A stretch of 64,000 bases of DNA, from positions 1,116,001-1,180,000 of the forward strand of contig NZ_JAUSWY010000001.1 in NCBI RefSeq assembly GCF_030815585.1, in the 5' to 3' direction. The DNA comes from Arthrobacter pascens. Lineage in GTDB: Bacteria; Actinomycetota; Actinomycetes; Actinomycetales; Micrococcaceae. The notes beneath the pieces are model-generated. The model was not told the origin of the DNA and searched no databases. It was given only the letters and a program-made list of their open reading frames with translations. This document shows, in pieces, positions 17,911 to 26,704 of this stretch. Each line of letters opens with the position of its first letter. Positions within the stretch are counted from its first letter, which is position 1. The position numbers and the translations under genes are program-made.

Positions 17911-20900
17911 GCTCGCGGCAACAGGTTCACCCGCCACGTTTCAGCCCGGAGCAGCTGTCCGTGATGCTCGGTGAGAAGAACACGCCAACCCCGGAACAGT
18001 CCGCCATCATTTCCTCACCGCTGGCGCCCAGACTCGTGATCGCGGGCGCCGGGTCGGGCAAGACTGCCACCATGGCCGACCGTGTGGTCTGGCTTGTCGC
18101 CAACGGGTGGGTCAGGCCGGAGGAAGTCCTCGGCGTCACATTCACCAGGAAGGCTGCCGGTGAGCTGGCCACTCGGATCCGCGCCAAACTGGCAGCACTG
18201 CAGCGCATCGCGGCCCAGGACACCCGGCACGCTGTGTTCCCGGAAGGACTGCTCAGCACAGACGCGCTTGAGCCGAAGGTGTCCACGTATCACTCGTTTG
18301 CCAGCGGCATCGTGTCGGACTACGGGCTCCGGCTCGGGGTGGAACGTGATGTGGTGCTGATGGGTGGAGCCCAGGCCTGGCAGCTTGCCACCGAAGTTGT
18401 TGAGGCGTTCGACGGCGAGTATCGCCACTTCAGTGCGGCAAAGTCCACGCTGGTGAAGGCGGTCATCCAGCTTGCGGGGGAATGTGCAGAGCACCTGCAG
18501 GAGCCGGCCGACGTCGAGGCCTGGCTGATGGCGAGGCTCGCGGAATTTGAGAGGCTGCCGTACATGGCCGGGGCCAAAAAGAATGCTCCCCAGGCCGCCT
18601 CCGAACTGGCAGCCATGTTGCGGACCAGGGCGAGCGTCGCTGACATGGTGGGACGGTATTCCGCCGCCAAGCGTGCAAAGGGAGCTCTTGATTTCGGTGA
18701 CCTTGTGGCCCTGGCTGCCCGGGTGGCCAGGGAGGTTCCGCTCGCTGGGGACATGGAACGGCAGCGTTATAAGGTCGTTCTCCTCGACGAGTTCCAGGAC
18801 ACGTCCTACGCCCAGCTCGTTCTGTTTTCGAGGCTCTTCGGCGGCGGACATGCAGTCACGGCGGTCGGCGACCCCAACCAGTCCATCTACGGCTTTCGTG
18901 GCGCTTCCGCTGGCCAGCTGTTTCACTTTGTCCGCGAATTTCCCGTCCGCCTCGGAGACACGGACGGGCAGGGGAAATTTTCTCCTGCTCCGACGTCGTA
19001 TCTGACGACGGCGTGGCGTAACGGGCGTTCCATCCTCTCGGCGGCCAACGTCATGTCTGAGGCTCTGGGCAGGGCGGCGAAGGAAAGGGAGCCGGCCGGT
19101 GCAGCTGCGGGTACACCCGCGGCGGCGAACGTGCCGCCGCTCCAGCCCAGCCCTTTCGCGGCGGACGGACGGGTGGTGCTCGGCCGCTTCGGGACGGAAG
19201 TAGAGGAAGCCGCCGCCTTGGCCGAGGATGTGCTGAAATACCGTGTCACTGACTTTGAGCACAAGGCAGACGGCACGCCCGTGCTTCCAGCGCTCGCCGT
19301 CCTGTGCCGGCGCCGCGCCCAGATGGAGACCATTCGCCGCGAGTTCGAGGACCGGGGAATCGCGTCCGAGATCGTTGGCCTGGGGGGCCTACTCGATACC
19401 CCGGAGATCGTTGACCTGGTCGCCACGCTTCGGGTGCTCGCTGACCCTGGACGTTCGGACTCGTTGATGCGACTCCTTGCCGGCGCTCGCTGGCGGATCG
19501 GTACTGCGGACCTGATGGCCTTCCGCGACTGGTCCAGCCAGCTTGCCCGCAGGCGGGGGAAAACTGTTGACGGAAGTCCGGCCGACACAGGCACAACCGG
19601 GGTCCGCGAAGATCCGGTGATCGAAAGTGACCTGACTGATGGCGCCAGCCTGGTGGAAGCCCTGGACTGGCTGCCCCGCGACGGCTGGACATCCTCACAC
19701 GGACGGGCGCTGAGTGGGGAAGCCCGGCACCGGCTCACGCGGCTTTCCCTGGAGCTGCGGCAGCTGCGCGGTTACCTCGGGGATGACCTGACCACCCTCC
19801 TCGGCGAAGTGGAACGGGCCATGTTGCTGGATGTCGAAGTGGCGGCCCGCCCGGGCACCAGCATCCACCAGGCCCGCCGGAACCTGGACGCGTTCCAGGA
19901 TGCGGCTGCCGGCTTCCTGCGGACATCCCAGCGCGTGGACGTCCTGGCATTCCTCGCATGGCTGGAGGCCGCGGCGGCGGAAGAGAACGGCCTGGACGCG
20001 CCGGCGGCCGAGGTGAACCGTGAAGCCGTGCAGCTCTTGACCGTCCACGCCTCAAAGGGGCTGGAATGGGACGTGGTTTTTGTGCCGGGCCTCAACGACG
20101 GCGCCTTTCCCAGCAACCGGGATTCCCGGTGGAGCAGCGGATCCGCGGCCCTGCCCTGGCCGTTGCGCGGGGACCGTGCGGACCTGCCCCAGTGGGACAT
20201 TGACCAGCCGGATCAGAAGGGCTGGCTGGACGCAGAGAAGGACTTCAAGTCAGCTGTTCAGGGCCATGTTGAGGCCGAGGAACGACGCCTGGCGTATGTG
20301 GCCTTCACCCGTGCCAAGCACATCCTCTGGGTCTCGAGTGCCGCCTGGGTGGGTTCCAGGGCGGGCCGGGCCGAGATGTCGCCCTTCCTCGCCGAGCTGG
20401 AACCGCTCGTCACCGAGGCGGGGGAGGGTACGGAAATCAGCCCTGCCGTGGTTCATCCAGCCTCCGTGGATGAGCTTTCCCTACCGGAGCAGAGTCCATT
20501 GACCCTGGAAACAGAGGTGGCAGTATGGCCATACGACCCACTCGAAGGTCCGGTGGATCCCCGGACCGGCGAAAGGCTTCGGCTTGTTCCTGGCCGGCGT
20601 GCGGCCATGGAAACTGCCGCTGCGCGGGTGCTGGCGGCCCTGGCAGAAGATGACCACCCGGAGGGCGGATCGAACAAGCAGGAACCCCCGGCAGCCAACC
20701 GTGGCGCGGGCGGGCGGGGGCTAAGGGGCAACGCGGAAGGGTGGGCCACTGAAGCGGAGCTGTTGCTGGAACGGCGCTTCCGACGGGCCGGCGGCCAGGA
20801 TGTGCACCTTCCCGGGCATATTTCTGCATCCACCCTGGTGGACCTCGGCGAGGACCCGTCGGGCGTGCTGGGGCGTCTCCGGAGGCCGGTTCCGCGCGAA

Positions 20901-21410
20901 CCGGGCATGTCGGCGCGTAAGGGCACCGCTTTCCATGCCTGGGTGGAGGAATACTTCGGCGCCGCCGGGATGCTGGATCTCGGCGAAGCTCCCGGCTCGG
21001 ACGATCACATCGACGCTGCCTACGACCTCGACGCCATGGTGGGTACCTTTCGGGCGTCCGAGTGGGCCAACCGTTCGCCCGCCTTCGTGGAGGTTCCCGT
21101 GGAGACCCGGGTGGGCGAGGTGGTGGTCCGCGGCCGCATCGATGCCGTATTCCGTGACGCGGACGGCCGCTGGGACCTGGTCGACTGGAAAACCGGCCAC
21201 CGGCCCTCGGCCGCACAGCTTAAGGCCAAGTCTGTGCAGCTGGCCGTGTACCGGCTGGCTTGGGCCCGGCTGAAAGGCGTTGCATTGGAGGAGGTCAGGG
21301 CCGCATTCTTCTACGTGGCGGACAACCAGGTGGTGCGTCCGCACGACCTCGGATCCGCCACGGAGCTGGAGCAGATTGTGACATCAGCCCTGAGCGTCAG
21401 TCCTTCTTGA
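17907..21410 (+). CDS. adnB: AdnB-like helicase-nuclease subunit
   Basis: Second AdnAB-type subunit. Walker A is GAGSGKT (residues 47-53) in VIAGAGSGKTATMADRV. Motif II is canonical LLDEFQDTSYAQ (about 292-303), and motif III-like VGDPNQSIYGFRGA follows. The C-terminal nuclease shows GTAFHAWVEEYF, RGRIDAVF with Asp about 1078, and LVDWKTGHRP with Asp-Trp-Lys about 1092-1094. The ATG at 17907 overlaps the AdnA stop; the frame opens slightly upstream. 1167 residues. Ends with a 14-base convergent overlap with the reverse-strand phosphotransferase gene. It is likely the main motor, since its motor motifs are intact while AdnA's motif II is degenerate. Confidence 0.85.
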   Translation: MSSRQQVHPPRFSPEQLSVMLGEKNTPTPEQSAIISSPLAPRLVIAGAGSGKTATMADRVVWLVANGWVRPEEVLGVTFTRKAAGELATRIRAKLAALQRIAAQDTRHAVFPEGLLSTDALEPKVSTYHSFASGIVSDYGLRLGVERDVVLMGGAQAWQLATEVVEAFDGEYRHFSAAKSTLVKAVIQLAGECAEHLQEPADVEAWLMARLAEFERLPYMAGAKKNAPQAASELAAMLRTRASVADMVGRYSAAKRAKGALDFGDLVALAARVAREVPLAGDMERQRYKVVLLDEFQDTSYAQLVLFSRLFGGGHAVTAVGDPNQSIYGFRGASAGQLFHFVREFPVRLGDTDGQGKFSPAPTSYLTTAWRNGRSILSAANVMSEALGRAAKEREPAGAAAGTPAAANVPPLQPSPFAADGRVVLGRFGTEVEEAAALAEDVLKYRVTDFEHKADGTPVLPALAVLCRRRAQMETIRREFEDRGIASEIVGLGGLLDTPEIVDLVATLRVLADPGRSDSLMRLLAGARWRIGTADLMAFRDWSSQLARRRGKTVDGSPADTGTTGVREDPVIESDLTDGASLVEALDWLPRDGWTSSHGRALSGEARHRLTRLSLELRQLRGYLGDDLTTLLGEVERAMLLDVEVAARPGTSIHQARRNLDAFQDAAAGFLRTSQRVDVLAFLAWLEAAAAEENGLDAPAAEVNREAVQLLTVHASKGLEWDVVFVPGLNDGAFPSNRDSRWSSGSAALPWPLRGDRADLPQWDIDQPDQKGWLDAEKDFKSAVQGHVEAEERRLAYVAFTRAKHILWVSSAAWVGSRAGRAEMSPFLAELEPLVTEAGEGTEISPAVVHPASVDELSLPEQSPLTLETEVAVWPYDPLEGPVDPRTGERLRLVPGRRAAMETAAARVLAALAEDDHPEGGSNKQEPPAANRGAGGRGLRGNAEGWATEAELLLERRFRRAGGQDVHLPGHISASTLVDLGEDPSGVLGRLRRPVPREPGMSARKGTAFHAWVEEYFGAAGMLDLGEAPGSDDHIDAAYDLDAMVGTFRASEWANRSPAFVEVPVETRVGEVVVRGRIDAVFRDADGRWDLVDWKTGHRPSAAQLKAKSVQLAVYRLAWARLKGVALEEVRAAFFYVADNQVVRPHDLGSATELEQIVTSALSVSPS

Positions 21411-22689
21411 CGTCGATGATGGTGATGGCCGCGGTGGACGTGTCGTCGGGCGTCAGAGATCCTTTGGGAGCTTCCGCCGGAGCAGAACCTTCCTGAGCCT
21501 GATCTTCCGCCGCTGCGGCCTGTTCTTCCGCCGGAATCGGCGTCACGTGGACGGCAGGCACCGCAGAGGCAGGCATTGGCACCTCCGCAGGCACGGGCAC
21601 CACTGTTACCGCCGGGGTCTGGACGGACACTGGGCTTACGCTGCCTGTGTCCCGGGCGGGTGCACTTGACGGTTCCGTACCTGCCTGGTCCGCACCCGCC
21701 TGTTCCGCACCCGATGCTTGCGCGGGGCCCGGTTCGGCCGCAGCCGGTAACGGTTCCACGCTAATGGACTGCCCGCCGTGCTCCGCGATGTCGCTGGCGA
21801 GCGTTTCGAGCATGCTCTCGGCCTCGGAAATCATGTCGGCGTCAGCGGCCGCGACACCCTTGACCAGGAATTGTGCCAAGGCAAACTCGGCGGAAAGTGC
21901 GGCACGCCGGAGCAGATGCTTATCCGGCACGTCCCTGCGGCTGCTGGTGTAGCTGCTGAGTACGGTGTCAACGAAATCCTGCTCGTTGGAGGCAACCAGC
22001 CAGGCGAAATCATCGGCAGGGTCGCCGATTCTCAGGTCCGTCCAGCCAGTCACGGCTGTGACGCGCCCGCCGTCCACCAGCAGGTTGTCCTCATGGAGGT
22101 CTCCGTGAACCACGCAGGGGTTGAACCGCCACAGGGACACGTCTTCCAGGGCATGTTCCCAGCGAAGCAGGAGCGAGGGAGGGATCTTGCCGGTTGTGGC
22201 AGCCTGATCCAGCTCGTTCAGTCTGCGCTGCCGGAATTCGTTGGGGGTGTAGCTGGGGAGATCCGCGTTGCTGACCAGCGCATGGGGCAGATCATGGATC
22301 GCGGCCAGGGCCACGCCTATTTCCCGGGCAAGGGCGTCCGGACCCGCTGTGAGTTCCTCCACGCTCCTGGTACTCCCGGCCAGATGGGAGTAGACGAACG
22401 TACTGAGGCTGCCCAGCCGGACACTGCCGGCCACGGTGGGCATCAGGAACGGCAATTCGGCCCGGATCGCCGGCGCAAAGGCACGGAGCACAAGAAATTC
22501 CGTTTCAAGCCTGGCGCTGGCTTCCGCATGCTGCGGCGAACGGACGCGCCAGCGTTTGCCTTCCGAATCAAGGAGCAGCGCGGAGTCGAAATCCGCGGGA
22601 TCGTCCGGCGCAGCGCTAACGGCGGTCGGGGTCAGCCCGGGGACTGCCGCAGTTGCCACGGCTGCCAGTTCGATCGGTTTTCTTCTCAC
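21397..22689 (-). CDS. Aminoglycoside/macrolide phosphotransferase-fold protein
   Basis: APH/choline-kinase-like fold. The catalytic loop is VVHGDLHEDNLLVD (His194, Asp196, Asn201). The following metal-binding segment reads AVTGWTDLRIGDPADDFAW, where the usual Asp of the I-D-W/F motif appears to be Gly. GTG at 22689 gives the N terminus RRKPIELAAVATAAVPGL; the frame opens 40 codons further up. 430 residues, with a long Ala/Pro/Glu/Gln-rich tail of about 100 residues after the folded part. It lies between AdnB and NudC genes. Substrate unknown; it is not evidence of antibiotic resistance, since such kinases act on many small molecules. Confidence 0.78.
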   Translation of the reverse strand: MRRKPIELAAVATAAVPGLTPTAVSAAPDDPADFDSALLLDSEGKRWRVRSPQHAEASARLETEFLVLRAFAPAIRAELPFLMPTVAGSVRLGSLSTFVYSHLAGSTRSVEELTAGPDALAREIGVALAAIHDLPHALVSNADLPSYTPNEFRQRRLNELDQAATTGKIPPSLLLRWEHALEDVSLWRFNPCVVHGDLHEDNLLVDGGRVTAVTGWTDLRIGDPADDFAWLVASNEQDFVDTVLSSYTSSRRDVPDKHLLRRAALSAEFALAQFLVKGVAAADADMISEAESMLETLASDIAEHGGQSISVEPLPAAAEPGPAQASGAEQAGADQAGTEPSSAPARDTGSVSPVSVQTPAVTVVPVPAEVPMPASAVPAVHVTPIPAEEQAAAAEDQAQEGSAPAEAPKGSLTPDDTSTAAITIIDVKKD

Positions 22690-22783
22690 CGTTCCACGGT
22701 AGATTGAGTGGCGTCCAAGACAACGATGTGCGGCGGCGAGTCTCCAGATAGGCTTCAAATCTCGGCCTACCGGCGGTGGGCTT

Positions 22784-22832
22784 GGGGGCGCCCCCGCCCG
22801 AAATATCAAATGTCGGTAGGAGTCAGTACGGT
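22784..22832 (+). promoter_or_regulatory. GGGGGCGCCCCC palindrome and probable nudC -10 box
   Basis: In the 149-base divergent spacer between the phosphotransferase and nudC there is a perfect 12-base palindrome GGGGGCGCCCCC (22784-22795). TACGGT (22827-22832) lies 6 bases before the nudC ATG, fitting a -10 box of a leaderless gene. CCTACCG and CGGTAGG flank the palindrome as a 7-base inverted pair. Function inferred only. Confidence 0.4.
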
Positions 22833-22838
22833 GGACAC

Positions 22839-23861
22839 ATGAGTCATGCGGAGTCCGTTACCCCGGCCTACCAGACGCAGGCAGCACAGCTGCCAGCAAA
22901 CCATCTGTTCGATACCGTGCTTCCAGTGCGGCCTGCCTTGGTGGACCGCGGCTCTGCCGGCCGCATCAGGCCAGGCATGGTCGAGGAACTCTTGGGACGC
23001 GAAGGAACATTGGCGGCGGTCCTGTCAGGCCGGCAGGCTCTGGTGCAGGGGAACGGCCTGCTGCTGACTGAAGCGGCCGCGCTCCGGGAACGTCTCACGG
23101 ACCTTGGTTCCGCGCTGGACCAGGTGATCTACCTTGGCTCTGCCCTGGACGGTTCGGACCTGCCCGCCGGCACCGAACTCCTGCTCTTTGTGCTCCGTGC
23201 CCCTGTGGAACGCGGAATGGCGGGGATCCCGGCCGATGCTTCCTGGACCGGGTTCCGCGACATTGCCTCCGCGCTCAATCCCACTGACACCGCCCTGTTC
23301 GTTGAAGCCAGCGCAATTGCCAACTGGCATTCCGGCCATACCCGCTGTCCGCGGTGCGGAGCGGCCACTGTCGTGGAAGCCGGCGGCTGGGTCCGCCGCT
23401 GCCCTGAGGATGGCTCGGAACACTACCCGCGCACCGATCCGGCAATTATCGTCACCGTTGTGGGACCGGACGGACGGCTGCTGCTCGGTGGCGGCGGACC
23501 CGCGGACGCCAGGAACTATTCCACGCTGGCCGGGTTTGTTGAACCGGGCGAGTCTCTTGAACAGGCCGTGGTCAGGGAGATCCACGAGGAAGTGGGCGTC
23601 CGGGTCACCGGCTGCCAGTATCTGGGCTCGCAGTCATGGCCGTTCCCCGCTTCCCTTATGCTTGGATTTACCGCCATCACCGCCGATACAACGGCAACGC
23701 CCGACGGCGTGGAGGTGACCCGCGCGCGCTGGTTCAGCCGGGAGGAACTCCAGGAGGCAGTGCTGAACGGCGAAATAACCATCTCCAGCCGCCTGTCCAT
23801 CGCCCGCTCGCTGATCGAGCACTGGTATGGCGGACGAATCATGGACCGAACAGAGACCTGA
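22839..23861 (+). CDS. nudC: NAD(+) diphosphatase (NADH pyrophosphatase, NudC)
   Basis: Nudix hydrolase that cleaves NAD(H) to NMN(H) and AMP and, in other bacteria, removes NAD caps from RNA. The Nudix box is GFVEPGESLEQAVVREIHEE. The NudC signature SQSWPFPASLM follows it. A zinc-ribbon starts CPRC and has a third Cys in RRCPED, but the fourth ligand position is Asp rather than Cys. The ATG at 22839 is chosen for a short spacing to a -10 box; the frame opens 21 codons earlier. 340 residues. Neighbour of AdnAB and UvrD2 genes as in mycobacteria. Confidence 0.93.
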   Translation: MSHAESVTPAYQTQAAQLPANHLFDTVLPVRPALVDRGSAGRIRPGMVEELLGREGTLAAVLSGRQALVQGNGLLLTEAAALRERLTDLGSALDQVIYLGSALDGSDLPAGTELLLFVLRAPVERGMAGIPADASWTGFRDIASALNPTDTALFVEASAIANWHSGHTRCPRCGAATVVEAGGWVRRCPEDGSEHYPRTDPAIIVTVVGPDGRLLLGGGGPADARNYSTLAGFVEPGESLEQAVVREIHEEVGVRVTGCQYLGSQSWPFPASLMLGFTAITADTTATPDGVEVTRARWFSREELQEAVLNGEITISSRLSIARSLIEHWYGGRIMDRTET

Positions 23862-23942
23862 ACCAGCGCCGGCTCGTGAAACCGGGCATCACCCATCGAC
23901 CAGACTCCAGCATGCGGCAGTCGAGACAACAGAGCAGCAGAA

Positions 23943-26078
23943 GTGACCACAGAGAATTTTGACAGCACAGAGTCCCTCGAGGAACGGATTCTCGGGGGAC
24001 TGGATGCTGAACAGCGGGAAGCCGCAAGCACACTGAACGGACCGCTGTGCGTGCTTGCCGGGGCCGGCACGGGAAAGACCCGGGCCATCACCCACCGGAT
24101 TGCCTATGGCGTGCACTCAGGGGTGTACAACCCGCAGCGGCTCCTGGCCGTGACGTTCACAGCCCGGGCTGCCGCGGAAATGCGCAGCAGGCTGCGGGAC
24201 CTCGGCGTCGCCAACGTCCAGGCGCGGACGTTCCACGCCGCCGCGCTGAGGCAGCTCCAGTTTTTCTGGCCGCAGGCAGTCGGCGGCACATTGCCGAACC
24301 TTCTGGACCACAAAGCGCAGATGATCGCCGAGGCGGCGCGCCGCCTGAGGCTCAGCACGGACCGCGCCTCCATCCGGGACCTCGCTTCGGAGATCGAATG
24401 GGCAAAGGTTTCCATGTTGACGCCGGCCAACTACTTGGAAAATGCGCAGGGGAGGGGGACCCCTGGCGGGTTCGACCTCACGGCCGTCGCCAGGGTCTTC
24501 CAGTCCTACGAGGACGTCAAGACCGACCGCAATGTCATAGATTTCGAGGACGTGCTGCTGATCACCGTGGGTATCCTCCAGGAGGACCAGAAGGTGGCGG
24601 CCACGGTCCGCGAACAGTACCGGCACTTTGTCGTCGATGAGTACCAGGACGTTTCCCCGCTGCAGCAACGCCTCCTCGAGCTGTGGCTGGGAGGCCGGGA
24701 TGAGCTGTGCGTTGTGGGCGACGCAAGCCAGACCATCTATTCCTTCACCGGGGCCTCGCCCAAGCACTTGCTGGGGTTCAAGGCCAGGTATCCCGAAGCC
24801 AATGTGGTGAAGCTGATCCGCGACTACCGCTCCACGCCCCAGGTGGTCAGGCTCGCCAACGATCTCCTGGCCGGGCGGCGCAGCGGCGGACCGGTGGCGG
24901 ATGCGGCGTGGGCTACGCCGTTGCAACTGGTTGCCCAGCGCCCGGCCGGCCCGGCGCCGCACTTCACCGAATGCGCCGACGATGAAGCGGAAGCCGCCAC
25001 TGTGGCGCTCAAGATCCGGGAACTTCTCGACGCCGGTACTCCGGCGAGCCAGGTGGCTGTACTCTTCCGCACCAACGGGCAGTCTGAAGCATATGAGCAG
25101 GCGCTGGCAGCGGCCGGCATCGGCTACCAGTTGCGCGGCGGTGAGCGGTTCTTCGCCCGTAAGGAAGTAAGGGACGCAATCCTTCAGCTGAGGGCCGCGA
25201 CCAGGGCAGTGGCCGAAACTGCGGCCCCGGAGCCGCTCGGCCAGCTTGTCCGCGACATCGTCGCATCCCTGGGCTATACCGACGCCGCTCCACACAACGG
25301 CGGGGCACTGAGGGAACGCTGGGAATCCCTGGCGGCGCTGGTGGCCCTCGCGGATGAACTGGTTCAGACCCGCGGCGGGCAGTTCAGCCTCGCGGATTTT
25401 GTCAATGAACTGCAGGAAAGGTCGCTGGCGCAGCATGCGCCCACGGTCCAGGGTGTCACCCTTGCTTCCCTGCACGCGGCCAAGGGCCTTGAGTGGGATG
25501 CCGTCTTCCTGGTGGGCCTCAGCGAAGGCCTGATGCCGATTTCCTTCGCCGACACTCCTGAGGCCGTGGATGAGGAACGCCGGCTCCTCTATGTCGGAAT
25601 CACCCGGGCGCGGGAGCACCTTGCTCTGTCCTGGTCCACGGCCCGAACCCCTGGGGGCCGCGCAAACAGGAAACCTTCCCGGTTCCTTGACGGGCTCCGG
25701 CCGGATTCGGTGGCCAGTTCCAGCGCGCGCGGCAAGGGTCCGGCGCCACGCCGCAAAGCCGCCGCGCCCGCTATGTGCCGGGTCTGCGGCAGCATGCTGG
25801 CAAGCGGCGCGGAGCGCAAAGTGGGGCGCTGCAACGGCTGTCCCCCCAGTTATGAGGAACAGACGTTCGACGCGCTCCGGCAATGGCGGAAGGAAGTCGC
25901 ACTCTCGTCCGACGTGCCCGCCTTCGTGGTGTTTACGGACGCCACGCTGACGGCTATAGCGGAGGCCAAGCCTGCCTCCCTTGAGGAACTGGCCTCCCTC
26001 GCCGGCGTCGGGCCTTCAAAACTGGAACGCTACGGCGAAGACGTGCTCCGTGTCCTGGTTGAAAGCACCACCCTGTGA
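23943..26078 (+). CDS. uvrD2: ATP-dependent DNA helicase UvrD2
   Basis: SF1A helicase with the UvrD2 layout. Walker A is GAGTGKT (residues 40-46), motif II is VVDEYQDVSPLQQR (about 230), motif III GDASQTIYSFTGA, and VTLASLHAAKGLEWDAVF is the late motor motif. A four-Cys linker CRVC-x14-CNGC (about 611-632) leads to a C-terminal HRDC domain (about 640-705) with PASLEELASLAGVG. This zinc-like linker plus HRDC is the feature described for mycobacterial UvrD2, important for its function. 711 residues. GTG start; the stop overlaps the next GTG by 4 bases. Confidence 0.94.
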   Translation: MTTENFDSTESLEERILGGLDAEQREAASTLNGPLCVLAGAGTGKTRAITHRIAYGVHSGVYNPQRLLAVTFTARAAAEMRSRLRDLGVANVQARTFHAAALRQLQFFWPQAVGGTLPNLLDHKAQMIAEAARRLRLSTDRASIRDLASEIEWAKVSMLTPANYLENAQGRGTPGGFDLTAVARVFQSYEDVKTDRNVIDFEDVLLITVGILQEDQKVAATVREQYRHFVVDEYQDVSPLQQRLLELWLGGRDELCVVGDASQTIYSFTGASPKHLLGFKARYPEANVVKLIRDYRSTPQVVRLANDLLAGRRSGGPVADAAWATPLQLVAQRPAGPAPHFTECADDEAEAATVALKIRELLDAGTPASQVAVLFRTNGQSEAYEQALAAAGIGYQLRGGERFFARKEVRDAILQLRAATRAVAETAAPEPLGQLVRDIVASLGYTDAAPHNGGALRERWESLAALVALADELVQTRGGQFSLADFVNELQERSLAQHAPTVQGVTLASLHAAKGLEWDAVFLVGLSEGLMPISFADTPEAVDEERRLLYVGITRAREHLALSWSTARTPGGRANRKPSRFLDGLRPDSVASSSARGKGPAPRRKAAAPAMCRVCGSMLASGAERKVGRCNGCPPSYEEQTFDALRQWRKEVALSSDVPAFVVFTDATLTAIAEAKPASLEELASLAGVGPSKLERYGEDVLRVLVESTTL

Positions 26079-26695
26079 GACACCGGGCGGAGGCGCCTGT
26101 GGCGCTGCGGCTGACCACACCGGACGGGGCTCCTGTCGAGGTGAGGCGGTCGGCCCGCCGTACACGGACCGTTGCGGCTTTTTGGGAAAACGGAACGGCA
26201 GTGGTGGCCATACCGGCCCGGTTCACCGCGGCCCAGGAATCCGAATGGGTGCACCGGATGCTGGAGAAGCTGCACCGCCAGGGGGAGAGGCGCCTCCACA
26301 AGGGAAAGAAACACCCGGCCACGGAAGCCGCGCTGGCGGCCCACGCCGCCGACCTCTCCGCCCGTTACCTCGGCGGTCGGGCTGTGCCGACGTCGGTCCG
26401 CTGGGTCAGTAACCAAAACTCCCGTTGGGGGTCGGCAACGCCGTCCGAGGGCACCATCAGGCTCTCCGAGAAGCTCAGGCCCATGCCGCAGTGGGTCATC
26501 GACTACGTGCTCCTCCACGAGCTGGCCCACCTGCTGGTGGCCGGGCACAACGCCGCCTTCTGGAAGCTGCTGGAGGCCTATCCGGAGACACAGCGGGCCA
26601 AGGCATTCCTGGAGGGGGTTTCTTTCGCCACCGCGCGCGGCCTCCAGCCGGACACCGTGGCGCCGGACAATCTCCAGCCGACCGACGTCGACTAA
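26075..26695 (+). CDS. YgjP/WSS1-like putative metal-dependent hydrolase
   Basis: Small protein of the DUF45 (YgjP) zincin-like family. The signature is HELAHLLVAGHNAAFW, with HExxH (His148, Glu149, His152) and a third His, plus the family motifs SVRWVSNQNSRWGS, INxH-like EGTIRLSEKL, and YVLLHELAH. The GTG at 26075 overlaps the UvrD2 stop; GTG at 26099 is an alternative start. About 206 residues with a Pro-poor C-terminal tail. Protease or nucleic-acid-linked activity is suspected for related proteins but the substrate is unknown. Convergent with the next gene. Confidence 0.85.
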   Translation: MRHRAEAPVALRLTTPDGAPVEVRRSARRTRTVAAFWENGTAVVAIPARFTAAQESEWVHRMLEKLHRQGERRLHKGKKHPATEAALAAHAADLSARYLGGRAVPTSVRWVSNQNSRWGSATPSEGTIRLSEKLRPMPQWVIDYVLLHELAHLLVAGHNAAFWKLLEAYPETQRAKAFLEGVSFATARGLQPDTVAPDNLQPTDVD

Positions 26696-26704
26696 GCCTC
26701 TGGC

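Noticed and set aside
24117..25883. Long reverse-strand frame opposite UvrD2
   Set aside because: Arg/Gly/Pro-rich, no recognised motif; antisense shadow of uvrD2.
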